Shown: positions 26,719-38,394, counted from the first letter of the stretch. The stretch is DNA of 64,000 nucleotides from Sympetrum striolatum (GCA_947579665.1 OX388348.1:7316001-7380000), one strand, 5' to 3'. Made by a program: numbers and translations. The notes: generated by a model from the letters alone, not told the origin.

Positions 26719-29102
26719 CTAGAACTGGCTGAGGCAAGTGGGACATTGATAAATGCGATTCTCTCTCATCTGTCTGTAGCACATGGTGTGCAATAAATGG
26801 CCACAAGAAGGAACGTGGCATGGGTCTCTAGAAGTGTGAAGGTATTCCAGACAAACTGGGCAATCGCTTCTTGAAGCATTCTCCACACACTGAAACAAAA
26901 ATTTACCATTAATCAATGTAATACTGAAAATTATTTACTGCAAATTCTCTTATGTAAAAAAATGTCACCTTTTCAGTATTTTAGGATGGCATCTCATCTC
27001 ATTAACTCTATTCATGGCAAACATTAAGAAGTGAACAATCTTGTTAAATAACAGGAAATAAGAATGACGAATTGATACCCAATAATACATAATATCCAAA
27101 TATTTACTCCATATTCATGTCTCATTTTAGCCATTAGGTGTGCTTAGTCTAATATGGCTCACTTTCCCAGTGACTCTTTTGGAATTTTCCCAGAAATTGC
27201 TTCTAATACTTTGTCATCCCTCCACCACTTACTATGGTCGCATAAACAGTCCACCAAATCGATTTCAATGGATCAACGTCAACAAAATGTATATATTCTA
27301 TCAGGAAAATAAGAAAAATTTTGAACTTACCTCTTTTGGATAATACAGAGAAAAATGTATCAGAGGTTTAACCAACTGATTTGCAAAACAGAAATTTAAG
27401 AAAATTATAACTCCCATCAGATTGAAAATTAAATGTTGAAGATTAAAAAGAAAAGGATTAATACGTCCTAAGAGGTCACAAATTTCAAATTTAATTCGGT
27501 TTCTGAAAAGTCTAACTTCCTTTGTTATGACAGCCCAACTCAATTGCCTTAACTATCAATTTAGTGTGTCCCTTCTAAAATCCTACCAGCATTTTGTCAG
27601 TATCAACAGTTGGTAACATAACACAAGAAAATGGAATTGGCAATCAGAGGGATGCATATACAAGTGATCACCTGGCAAGAGTTATTCTCTGGAACTCTTT
27701 GACAGAAACATTGATATTCATTAAAATTTATATACAAAAAACATTAAACCATGGGAAAATCCTATTTTGCCCAAAAATAAATCATAAAATATGATGCCCT
27801 ACGCACACCATGAGATTGTAAGTAATGAAGAGGGAACTTGGTAAATTTTCCACACAATTTTTTTATTTTACGACCAGTTGTAAAATAAAAAAGTCATAAC
27901 ATTAATAAAATGTGTGGAAAATTTACCAAGTTCTCTCTTCATTACTTCAATGGCTTTCCACAAAGTAACGCCTGACCATCTAGATTTGGTGAAATCATAA
28001 AATATGATTATGTGGTAAATACTAACCACATTGGTCTAATTCACCAGATCATTGTGATAATTTTAAAACTAAGTAGACCAAAACTGAAAATTGTGGGAGT
28101 AAGATATACAGAGGTTCAAAAACTAACAATTTTATTTGAATTCCAATTAATTAGTATTTGTGTGTGCTAATTTTGATACTGACTCAGTTAAATTATAATA
28201 TTATTAACAACAGTTACAAAATCAAATACAAGCATGGTTTAACAGCATGAAACTTAAATATATAACCTATACTTAAAGTAAATCAATATTGTCATAGCAT
28301 AAAGGACATTTTGAAGTCGGCTCAAAAGTCATATTAAAAAAACACGGATACAATAAAGATGGCAATAGGGACGGGCGATTTTATTTAGGTTGTGGTTACA
28401 TTAACAAGGGTTACACTAACTAGGTGTTATATCGGGGATACCTTTCCCCATTGAGGGATTTACTCTATATTTGCTCACAATCTGAGAATTTCAGTAAATA
28501 ATTAAAAAATAATACTTTACTTACTTTATGAGTGCTGAAGGTATTTATTGGCAAACAAAGATTGCATGTCTGACAGTGGAAGAAGTTTTCTTGCCCGCCG
28601 ATTCGACAAATTCCACAACCTTCGCAATGAAACTGGCCTTTATCCTTGTTATCGAAAAGTCTACATTTCAAGCAACAGTACTACATAGAAAAACGAAATA
28701 ATAAGGGAGTTTAATGATGAACTGCAAGACTGGCAAAAGAAAACCGAGCTTAAAACCGACTAGAGTTGTCGAATAGTAAGATTACCTTTCCAAACCTCAC
28801 ACCGCAGTTTTCACATTCAAGTTGGACAGTTTGAACAGTAGCGCATTTTGCGCAAAGTAGAGTATCTACCTCATGCCTATTAATTGAATGATCTTCTTTA
28901 TCATCATGGCAAAAGCGACAAGTGTAAACTCTTTGGCAACAAGGTGCCTAAAATAAATATTGTACCCATATTAGGGTATTTCAGAATTTGTTCTCAATTT
29001 AGAGAAAGATTCTATTCCGAAATAAAAGAATTTCATAAAATATGGTAGATTACTAACGATAAATTTACAATTCCTTTCATAATGCTCACAGCCTAAGTCC
29101 AT
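26719..29102 (-). CDS. RCHY1: RING finger and CHY zinc finger E3 ubiquitin ligase (RCHY1/Pirh2 type)
   Basis: Four exons on the minus strand: 29102-29058, 28947-28786, 28680-28525 and 26889-26719, all joining in phase 0 with GT/AG introns (donors GTTAGT, GTAATC, GTAAGT), giving 177 residues. Exon 1 (MDLGCEHYERNCKF) and exon 2 form the CHY zinc finger (APCCQRVYTCRFCHDD, LLCAKCATVQ, LECENCGVRFGK, about residues 4-69). Exon 3 is the CTCHY finger (CCLKCRLFDNKDKGQFHC, CGICRIGGQENFFHC, CNLC, about 70-115). Exon 4 is a RING-H2 (CPVC, CGHLLHTMC, CPTC, about 132-171) with all eight ligands. RCHY1 proteins ubiquitinate targets such as p53 in vertebrates. The start is the first ATG after an in-frame stop, and insect members also have short N-termini. 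Oddity: the protein stops four residues after the last RING cysteine, whereas relatives carry a further ~65-residue C-terminal zinc-binding domain; I could not find an exon for it. Confidence 0.93.
27822..27945. repeat. Foldback element in RCHY1 intron 3
   Basis: Arms of about 35 bp: GTAATGAAGAGGGAACTTGG continuing through AAATTTTCCACACA at the left, and the complement (TGTGTGGAAAATTTACCAAG, then TTCTCTCTTCATTAC) at the right, with one or two mismatches. The middle is itself an inverted repeat, TTTTTATTTTAC / GTAAAATAAAAA, around CGACCAGTT. Confidence 0.85.
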
Positions 29103-29957
29103 TTCCTTTGAATTGAGTAACTCTCATATAATTAATACGCCTGGAAATACAAAAAGAAATTATCCCAATTAGCCAGAGTAAAGGCATCAGCCGTAAGCAA
29201 CGACAGTAGTATAACCACAGTATTACTGATCTAGGGCCATAAGTTATGAACGTTATGAACCACCAAATCTATCATCACTACGTGAACTCGATACTATCTA
29301 CATCTCGAAAAAGGTTGCCACCTCTCCCGGGTTTGGCCGATAATGACCAACGACAGTGTATATTACTGATCTAGGATAATGACCAATTTCTGATTGACTG
29401 AATACAAATATCTTTAACCTTATTGTTAGCAAACAATTGCTCAAGATATATTTTATTGACTAAAAGAAAGTCTCTTGGAACTTAAGGCATCTAATTAAAG
29501 AATATCCCGGAATTTTTATCTCCAGAATTAAAAATCTCCCGTAATGAACCACTCGCAAGTTGGTAACCGTAGTATCGAACATTGTCTATGTTCCTAGGGT
29601 TCCTAGCGTCCCTAGAATTAATCTTGAAAAGTAATATTATTCAAAACAAATCTTGACGGCTTCCAAGGTACGTCAAAGTTCGGACTTAAGAAAATGTAGG
29701 CTTTGTTTTTGCGACGAGAAGTTGTTTATATACATTTACGATGTCAGCGGGTCTTTAAAAAATATAGCGCTGACCATTTCAGATGTTCTTAACTATAGGG
29801 CAAGATATGGAACGATCCTAACCGATTTCAGACGTCTCTTAATTTATGTATCACTTTATTTACTTTTCGTTGCAGATATATAGATGACCAATTTCCTCCT
29901 TTTGTCTGCACGAATTTTTCTGATAAATTACACGAATTCAAGGGCTTCAAAGTGAAA
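29103..29957. other. RCHY1 upstream region, no gene seen
   Basis: It should contain the RCHY1 5' UTR and promoter (reading leftward from here), but no TATA box or other element stands out. Open frames on the plus strand (29653-29883) have no recognisable content. Confidence 0.4.
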
Positions 29958-29965
29958 TGCGATTC

Positions 29966-30602
29966 GGTAAAACTCTAGATGAGGACGGTCTGGGAGAAAT
30001 TCGATATCTCCCTTACTATTAGAGATAAACACACATTTCTTACACCACAGTATAGACAAAGGAGTGCGACTTATATATATGATAAGCAATCCCTCCTAAG
30101 AGCTACGGTTTCTGAGGAATTTCCATCTAAAAATGACAAATTTCCGACGTTTTTCGTCTGCTTTTCCGCAAATTCTGATGTTTTCTCGGGAATCCGGTAG
30201 GGCGAAAGTTACTTATTTCAACTCAAGCATACACCCATTTCCATCTACATTTCCCTTTTCCCTATTCGCTTACGCTTACTGGGTGTTCAGGGGAAGGGTT
30301 GAGGGATTGGGGAGGAGGGTTGTGGTTAGGAGGGCCATATCCGAGATGTGAAACTCGTCGGTCTGCGCTACATCTGGCGTCAAAACGTCATAACTAACAA
30401 TTCAAACATGGTCTCCGGAGGCCATTCCTGTACTTCAGTCACTCTAATCGAGATATGTCAGTTGCTATAGTAGTACTTACTCGCATTAAATAGATGTATA
30501 AGCCGAAATGTTTGAGGTATAATCCCTGAAAATTTCATCGAATTAAGGCTAAATATAGTGGGTTTAAAAAAATCCCAGACCGTCCTCATCTAGAATTTTA
30601 CC
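29966..30602. mobile_element. TIR element with 8-bp TSD, 637 bp
   Basis: Thirty-bp inverted ends with one mismatch, running GGTAAAACTCTAG then ATGAGGACGGTCTGGGA, at 29966 and 30573-30602. The exact 8-bp direct repeat TGCGATTC flanks both sides (29958-29965 and 30603-30610). No transposase is encoded. The GG start is not a usual hAT end (CAG), so the superfamily is uncertain: Merlin-, P- or hAT-like are all compatible with 8 bp. Confidence 0.92.
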
Positions 30603-30789
30603 TGCGATTCTTTGAGGGAAAACTACGAATTACTTCTGCAATTTGAGACTAAGGTAAATTAAGTAAGCAAAGTTGCCGTATGAATGTTTAGTGTTATATT
30701 TAGGGTGTTTTTCTTATGAATTACATATTAGTAAGGTATAATATGATCGGAATAGAAATAAATACAGTCGAAAATTCCACTTAAGTTTT

Positions 30790-30835
30790 TAATACACGAC
30801 CGGTTTCAGACAATTTTGTCCATCATCAGGCAAAG
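30790..30835 (-). ncRNA. Hammerhead-ribozyme-like core
   Basis: On the minus strand CTGATGA (30829-30823) is followed by a small hairpin (GACA, AAAT loop, TGTC) and then GAAACCGGTC (30807-30798). CTGATGA, stem II and GAAA in this order are the hammerhead core, and the palindromic ACCGGT after GAA fits the minimal stem III of dimer-forming hammerheads known from Penelope-like elements. An extra base follows CTGATGA compared with the canonical core, so activity is uncertain. Confidence 0.5.
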
Positions 30836-30856
30836 AGACCACAACTGCATTGAATA

Positions 30857-31411
30857 TCTATTATATATAGATGATTCTTCGGATTCATTCATGTATCCAT
30901 ATATATAGAGAGGATACTATTTCACAGGCTAAACCACAAGCGTCATTGACTTGAAATTTTTACGACGTATTGGCCATAACGTGTAACCACCACTTAAAAT
31001 TGCGATTTTGAACCTCAGTGTCATGGGTTCGATTCCAGAGGGCCCCAAAGTCCCGATTTTTTTCCGTTTAAATGCATTGCTTTGATTTTCGGGATTAAAA
31101 AAAAATACTTCCCGGACAGGTAGAGAATCAAAACTCAAGGAGCCTATATATGATCTATGCCATGATCTATCAAAAACGTCAATGACTTTCACTAAAAATA
31201 TCCTGGGTTCGATGCTATGACGATGCAAAAGTCGGCCATTTAAAATACATTGAGGTAGTTTTTCATTATATTTTTTTCTTGCACTTATCGAAATGATAGG
31301 AAGTTCTTGCTTATATGGAAGATGTATATTAAGCATAGGTTTTTGAAAAAAATGTAGATAAGACCGGACTACTCCTGGGTTCGATGCCGGGGCACATTAA
31401 AATTTCTCTTA
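30857..31411 (+). repeat. Modular repeat copy, left half (split by Helitrons)
   Basis: Starts TCTATTATATATAG after a host A. It carries the 5' signature TTTTTACGACGTATTGGCCA and B-box-like motifs near 31025, 31205 and 31377. Sequence breaks at A31411 and resumes at 37350; across the join the spacing of motifs (31377 to 37480 minus 5,938 bp) is 165 bp. The full copy is about 1,167 bp. Confidence 0.88.
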
Positions 31412-32101
31412 TCTATATCTATATATCTATATATATAATAAATCTGTAGAGGGGGTCGTGTCTGTACATTGATCCGATTTCAAAAAAAGTTGTATTGCTG
31501 GATACTAGGGTTGTTTCCGAGTCCGAAACACGTTTTAGAAATTTTCATGTCTGTCTGTCTGTCTGGATGTCTGTCTGTTACAGCATCACTCAAAAACTAT
31601 CCAACCGATTTTGATGAAATTTGGTATGATGGTCATTTGTCATCCGGGGAGTGACATAGGCTACCTTTTATCCACCTAGCTGTCCCCAGTTCGTCCCCAG
31701 TTGGGGTCAAAAATCTATTTCACGCTATAACTCTAAAGTTAATTATTTATAAAATTTCAAAATTTGTACAATATTAAAAGTCTCCCTAGCGCAAATGATG
31801 GGCTAATTTTTGTTGACCCAACTGTACTCGGTTCTACTCCAGAGGGTCGAATAGTTTCCATAAGAAATACATGGGAAGAAATTTTTATCATTTGCACGAA
31901 ACTTTTCTTTAACAAAATTAAATTAGAAATAATGGTCCTTTGAAACTAAAACTAACACCAAAACAAAGGAAATAGAATGAAGTTTCTTATTTTGGTCGTA
32001 GAATATTGCTTTCACTTCGAAGTTTTGAGAATTAGGAAGTTAAATACGAAAATTCTATGAGAATCTGATATTCTAAACAACCCGTCGTCAAGGCCAATCT
32101 C

Positions 32102-33125
32102 TATATCTTTAAATTCAAATTCGTTAGCATTAGCGCATCATCAACAACCAAGCTTTGTTTATAGCAACACCAGTGTTTGTTGATTCTTTACGTGAAATGA
32201 ATGTTTATCGTCGTATTAAATGAATCAAAAGGAAAAGGTGCGAAATGACCTCAGCTGTCGAGGCACCTTCATAATTACTACTACTACTTAAATTAATCTT
32301 ATTTCCTCATATAAAGTAATTATATATTCTTAGCTTGGTAAGTTGATAACTTTCTCATTCTTATTTTCCGCTCTAAATAATAATCGTTTTATTTAGCGTT
32401 CCGCTGTGAATTTAATCTTTAACGCTGAAGAATAAATCAATCAAGATATTTGAAATATCCCTGAATTCAGTGATTGCTTCCATTGAAGTGTCAATAATTG
32501 GGCTTAATAAGCAGCAAGGAATGACACGCCTTTGATAGCTGACTTGAAAGGTAAACGAATTTTGTACTTTTAGATATAGAATGGGAAAGTAAACCAAGAA
32601 ATGTTTTATTGGATCATCTATTGGTGTGTTTAAGTATAGTTACTGTCCACCTACATCCACCTACTCGATATCTTTAAATTAGAATTTAAATTCGTTAGCA
32701 TTCGCGCGACTGCAACAATCAAGCTTTGTTTATAGCAACGCCAATATGTATTGATTATTTACGTGAAATTAATGTTTATGAATCTTCTTTTCTCATATAA
32801 AGTAATTATATCTTCTTAGCTTGGTAAGTTGATAACTTTCTCATTCTTAATTTCCGATCTAAATACTAATTGTTTCATATAGCGTCCCGCCGTGCATTTA
32901 ATGAATCAATCAAGATCGTTGAAATACCCCTGAATTCAGTGATTGCTTTCTTTGAAGTGTAAAGAATTGGAATTTAAGCAGCAAGGAATCTCAATCCTTT
33001 TATGCCGGACTGGAAAGGTAAACGAATTTTGTGTTTTTAGATATAGAATTGGAAATTAAACCAAGAAATGTTTTAGTGGATCATCTATTGGTGTGTTTAA
33101 GTATAGGTACTATCCACCTATATCT
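32102..33125 (+). repeat. Internal direct duplication in Helitron 1
   Basis: Two copies, about 32102-32668 and 32669-33125, both beginning ATATCTTTAAATT, with CAAGCTTTGTTTATAGCAAC and ending near ATCTATTGGTGTGTTTAAGTA plus TCCACCTA. Helitron 2 has only one such unit (about 35258-35660). The first copy has about 90 extra bp near 32210-32300. Confidence 0.8.
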
Positions 33126-33730
33126 TTTCTTCATAGTGATAATCATACATATTGGTATTTTGTTATATCTTAAATAATATGTTTAAATGTTCGTGTTAAG
33201 CGATTGCCGATACGTTATTAAGTATTTTAGACTATAAAATATGGAACACCTCTCTCAGATTATGGGCGGCTGTCCTTTATTTTTATGCTTTGGTTCTATG
33301 CTGGCTGCTCAAATATTATCATTAGAAATACGCCTCAATATGTATGTTGTATGTTGCAGGGTTTAATTATTCCAAATAATCAAAATAGTATTCATTTTAT
33401 GGACTATAGACAAGTATCGAAGGAGATAAAATATACATGTATTCTATTCATTGCTGTAAAAGTAGATTGTATGTATCGGTAAGGAAATATTGAATAAACT
33501 GAATAAGAATTTAGTCGAATAAGCATCATTTCGAAGAATGACCTCTAACAACATATTTCACTTTCGAAATATGTTTCGTTAATTTACTTCACAATTTCAG
33601 TTACATATACTATAGAAATTCCCTCTAGAATGAAGTATTGCTGGTATATGGTTTTCCTTCAGTCCAATATTAAACTCGGGAACTTTTTTCAGATATGTTA
33701 CTCTATGATTGAAAATATCATCTTTGAATA

Positions 33731-33802
33731 AGGAAAGGGTTAAGGTGACTTTTCACATAAGGGCGTGCACCCAGGAAAATTCCCAAAGAAAAACGGACTT
33801 GA
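33731..33802 (+). repeat. Block shared with 2183-2252, inside Helitron 1
   Basis: GGAAAGGGTTAAGGTGACTT, CACATAAGGGCGTGCAC and AAAAACGGACTTG match the 2.2-kb copy. Helitron 2 lacks it at the homologous position and instead has about 430 bp (36215-36650), so Helitron 1 acquired it or was rearranged. Confidence 0.7.
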
Positions 33803-34562
33803 AAATTCCACCTCCTCCTCATTCCAAGTTTATAAAAATATCGGAAGACAATATTTTTCGTCAACGGTATCTGAAAACATTGAAATTAAATTAAATCCTA
33901 TTCAAGAGAAGAGGTAAGAGTTCACTCTGATTTTGCAACATAAAGGTCAAATTATTATTGCGATATAATTAAACAGATGCGCCGCTTACATTATCAATAG
34001 GATAAAAAAACTATACACAATTCATACAGTTAATTAAACAGCAGAGGGTTATTTATTAAGTGTTAAGTAATTAAATTAAGAAAACGGCCGACGCCATCTT
34101 AAGGATATTAGGTGTTAATTCATAAAAGGACGAGTTCTAATTAGATTAACTGCTATACATCGTAATTCGTTTGCGGTGTTTATTTGTTAATTCGTTTATT
34201 TGATAGTTTCGATGATTTCACTGACTCGCTGTCTAACGAACATATTGGACGTGCTAAGCGACTGGTTCATTCGTTTTCGTTTGTGATTCACAAGATTTGT
34301 GTGGCTATTTTTGTGATTTCGTCTCCATTCATTTGGTACTCAGTGGTTTCCTCTATTTGTTGTAGCGACCGGTGCATTAGTTAATTCTGTGATTTACATT
34401 TGTGTAGCTGTTTTTGTGATTTCGTAAGACACATAGGATGAAGAGAAGTATTATTTTTTCATAAATTTAAGAGTTCTCATATCTAAATTTTTTCATATGT
34501 AAATTTCATTACTTTCAATTTACATTCATTTTTCCGTTGAGAATCAACGGGCGCTCCGCTAG

Positions 34563-37349
34563 TATATAATACATCTGTAGAGGGGGTCGTGTCTGTACAT
34601 TGATCCGATTTCAAAAAAAGTTGTATTGCTAGATACTGGGGTTGCTCCCGAGTCCGAAACAGGTTTTAGAAATTTTCATGTCTGACTGTCTGTCTGTCTG
34701 TCTGGATGTCTGTCTGTCTGACTGTCTGTATGTTACAGCATCACTCAAAAACTATCCGACCGATTTTGTTGAAATTTGGTATGATGGTCATTTGTCATCC
34801 GGGGAGTGACATAGGCTACCTTTTATCCACCTAGCTGTCTCCAGTTCGTCCCCAGTCGGGGTCAAAAATCTATTTCACGCTATAACTCTAAAGCTAAATA
34901 TTTTCAAAATTTCAAAATTCGTACAATATTAAAAGTTCCCCCTGCGCAAATGATAGGCTACTTTCTGTTGACACAGCTGTACTCGGTTCGACTCCAGAGG
35001 GTCGAATAGTTTCCATAAGAAATACATGGGAAAACATTTTTATCATTTGCGCGGTACTTTTCTTTAACAAAATTAAATTAGAAATAATGGTAGTTTGAAA
35101 TTAAAACTAACACCAAAACAAAGGAAATGGAATAAAGTTTCTTATTTCGGTCGTAGTATATTGCTTTCACTTCGAAGTTGTGAGAATTTGGAAGTAAAAT
35201 ACGAAAATTCTATGAGAATCTGATATTCTAAACAACCCGTCGTCAAGGCCAATCTCTATATCTTTAAATTCAAATTCGTTAGCATTAGCGCGTCATCAAC
35301 AACCAAGCTTTGTTTATAGCAACACCAGTGTTTGTTGATTATTTACGTGAAATTAATGGTCATCGTCGTACTAAATGAATTTTCTTTTCTCATATAAAGT
35401 AATTATAGCTTCTTAGTTTGGTAAATTGATAACTTTCTCATTCTTATTTTCCGATCTAAATATTAATCGTTTCATTTAGCGTCCCGCCTTGCATTTAATG
35501 AATCAATCAAGATCGTTGAAATATCCCTGAATTCAGTGATTGCTTTCTTTTAAGTGTCAAGAATTGGATTTAAAGCAGCAAGGAATGAAAATGCTTTTAT
35601 ACGTGACTGGAAAAAGGTAAACAAATTTTGTGCTTTTAGATATAGAATTGGAAATTAATTATTATGTTTAAATGTTCGTGTTAAACGATAGCCGATACGT
35701 TGTTAAATTTGTTAGCCTATATAATATGGTACACCTCCCTCAGATTATGGGCAGCTATCCTTTATTTTTATGCTTCGGTTCTATGTTGGCTACTCAAATG
35801 AAATCATTACAAATACGCTTCAATATGCATTTCGTATGTTACAGGGTTTAATAATTCAAAAAAATCAAAGCAGTTTTAATTTTGCGGACTCTAGACGAGC
35901 ATCGAAAGAAATAAAATATACATGTATTCTTTTCATTGCTGTAAAAATAGGTTGTATATCTAGGTAAGGAAAAATTGGATAATTTGAATAAGAATTTAAT
36001 CGAATAAGCATCATATCGAAGAATGACATTAACAACATATTTCACTTTCGATATCTTTTTCTTTCATTTACTTCACAACTTCAGTTACATATACTATAGG
36101 AATTTCCTCTAAAGAAGTATTGCTGGTGCATAGTTTGCCTTTAGTCCAATATGAAACTCTGAATTTTTTTCAGATATGTTATCCTTTTACATGAAAATAT
36201 CATCTTCGAATATTGTAACTATAGGAATCATATCGATGAATTTCAGTTATTTGCCGTTATCACCGAAAACAATCGCAAATGATTAACAGCATTGACATAA
36301 ATTGAATCATTGATATTGACAATTGGTTTTTCTCTTCTTGGTACATCTTCTTTCTATTGGTGTTAATTTGAGAGGTACTGTGATGTTAAAGCAGAATTTA
36401 TACTATTTGTTCCTGGTTGCGAGATAAAATCAGGCAAATTAGACTGAAAAATAAATGGCCAAGTAAAGGAATTGAAGTTAATTTTTGTTATTTAAATTTT
36501 CATGAATTGTTTAGGAAAGATCAAGAGAAACTTGCGAGCATTTCTTATCACTACCGATTACATCGCTTTAATGAGATAACTACGATAAGTTTGAACGTCT
36601 ACTTTCGCTTGGATTACGTTTACTCATTCCACGTTTATGAGCTTATATGAAGACATTTTTCGTCAACGGGATCTGAAAACATTGAAATGAAATTAAATTC
36701 TATTCAAGAGAAGAGGTAAGAGTTCACTCTGATTTTGCAACATAATGGTCAAATTATAATTGCGATTTAATTAAACAGATGGGCTGCTTATATTATAAGT
36801 AGAATTATAATTTTCTTCACAATTCTTACAGTTAATTAACCAGCAGAGGGTTAATTATGAAGTGTTAAGTAATTTAATTAAAGAATAGCTAGCGCCATCT
36901 TAAGGAATAAATTAGGTGTTAATTAATAAAAGGACGACTTCTAATTCGATTAACTACTTTACATTGAATTCGATTGCGGCGTTTATGTTTTTATTCGTTT
37001 ATTTGATAGTTGCGATGATTTCACTTATTCGCTCGCTGTCTATCCGGCATATTGGACGTGCTAAGCGACAGGTTCATTCGTTTTCGTTTGTGATTTAGAT
37101 TTGTGTGGCTATTTTTGGGATTTCGACTCCATTTATTTGGTATTCGGTTGTTTCCTCTATTTGTTATAGCGACTGGTGCATTAGTTTAGTCGGTGATTTA
37201 CATTTGTGTAGCTGTTTTTGTGATTTCGGAAGTAACATAGGATGAAAAGAAGTATTGTTTTTTCATAAATTTAAGACTTTTCATATCTAAATTTCATTAC
37301 TTCCGATTTGCAATCATTTTCCGTTGAGAATCAACGGGCACTCCGCTAG
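34563..37349 (+). mobile_element. Helitron 2, head-to-tail with Helitron 1
   Basis: Immediately after the CTAG of Helitron 1 comes TATATAATACATCTGTAGAG, the same 5' block as Helitron 1 minus its first bases. It shares most of its length with Helitron 1 and ends with CCGTTGAGAATCAACGG, GCACTCCG and CTAG at 37349, followed by T. No Rep/helicase coding. The two form one 5,938-bp insertion. Confidence 0.9.
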
Positions 37350-37961
37350 TAAGGAATATAAGGGAAAAGTAGGGCGTCGTTTGAGGCAGTTGGAGCAAAT
37401 ATTTCTTCTTGAATCTTCAGACATGGTTAAAGGTGGTGATCGTCTTTAGTGCTTAATAGAAAGTATTACCAGAAAGACCCGGGTTCGAAGCCAGACGGTA
37501 AATATATCTCCAATTTAAAATACATTGAGTTAGTTTTCATTATTTATTTCGATGTATTTATCGAAATAATAAGAAGCTCTTGCTTTGCTAGAAGATGTAT
37601 ATTAAGACACGGTTTAAGAAAAATTTTTAGATAAGACCATGCTGCTCCTGGGTTCGATGCCAGAGCACATTAAAATTTCTCACATAAGGAATATATGTGT
37701 ATAGTAGGACGTCGTTTGAGGCAGTTGCAGACAATATTTCAGCTTCAAATTTCGCACATAGTTATAGATGGTGATCTTCTGTTGTGCTGCTTAGTAAATT
37801 TACCAGGAAGACCGGGGTTCGATGCCAGACGATTAAATTGCAGCGAATTTAAAGAATATTTTCAATCCTTTTTTATTCTTTTAGGACCCTCCCAATATGA
37901 TGCCAACTTAAAATTAATGTTGTCGATCTGCTTGCAGTATGCAAGCTACATTTTACTCGTA
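37350..37961 (+). repeat. Modular repeat copy, right half
   Basis: Continues the copy broken at 31411. B-box-like motifs lie near 37480, 37650 and 37814. The 3' hairpin GCTTGCAGTATGCAAGC is followed by TACATTTTACTCGTA, ending at 37961 before a host T. Confidence 0.88.
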
Positions 37962-37984
37962 TAGTAAACAATGGCCAACAAGGA

Positions 37985-38384
37985 AGCAAGGTCAGAGAGG
38001 GGGGGAAGGGTTAGGGATATTAGGTGAGGGAAGCAGCGGAAGGAAGCAAACAGTTGATAAAAGTGGAGAGTGGTTAGGAAAGAGGTGAATGCTAGTCAGC
38101 GTATAATAATGATGTATGTGGTGTAAAATTTCTAATTGCTCCAAGTAGTTAAGTTTATTTCCTTTAGAATGGCTATGGAGGAGGGTGTTAGTAAAGTCTG
38201 AATGGTGTTTATTATCGAGTAAATGTTTGGCGAAATGTGAGGCATTTGGAACCATAGAGGAAAGACTGTTTATGTTCTTTAGTTCGAATGCGTAAATTTC
38301 TACTAGTTTGGTCTATGTAGATTGCATTACAGTCTTTACAATTTAATTTATAGATACCAGATTTGCGTGTTTTATCGAGTACTG
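37985..38384 (-). pseudogene. Penelope-like element, GIY-YIG endonuclease tail
   Basis: On the minus strand GIYKLNCKDCNAIYIDQTSR (from about 38359) followed by IRTKEH is the start of a GIY-YIG endonuclease as found at the C-terminus of Penelope-like polyproteins. The usual YIG is YID here. After a frameshift, HFAKHLLDNKHH and GNKLNYLEQLEILHH complete the domain. It lies head-to-head with the reverse transcriptase fragment that starts at about 38395 on the other strand. Inactive. Confidence 0.82.
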
Positions 38385-38394
38385 TGGAATGTTA

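Larger units (their letters stand above)
31412..34562 (+). mobile_element. Helitron 1, non-autonomous
   Basis: Begins TCTATATCTATATATC directly after a host A and ends with the hairpin CCGTTGAGAATCAACGG, GCGCTCCG and CTAG at 34562, followed by T: the canonical Helitron layout (A/TC...hairpin...CTAG/T, no target duplication). Near the 5' end is a (GTCT)n stretch and an ACCGATTTTGATGAAATTTGG block. No Rep/helicase coding was recognised, so it must have been moved in trans. Confidence 0.9.
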
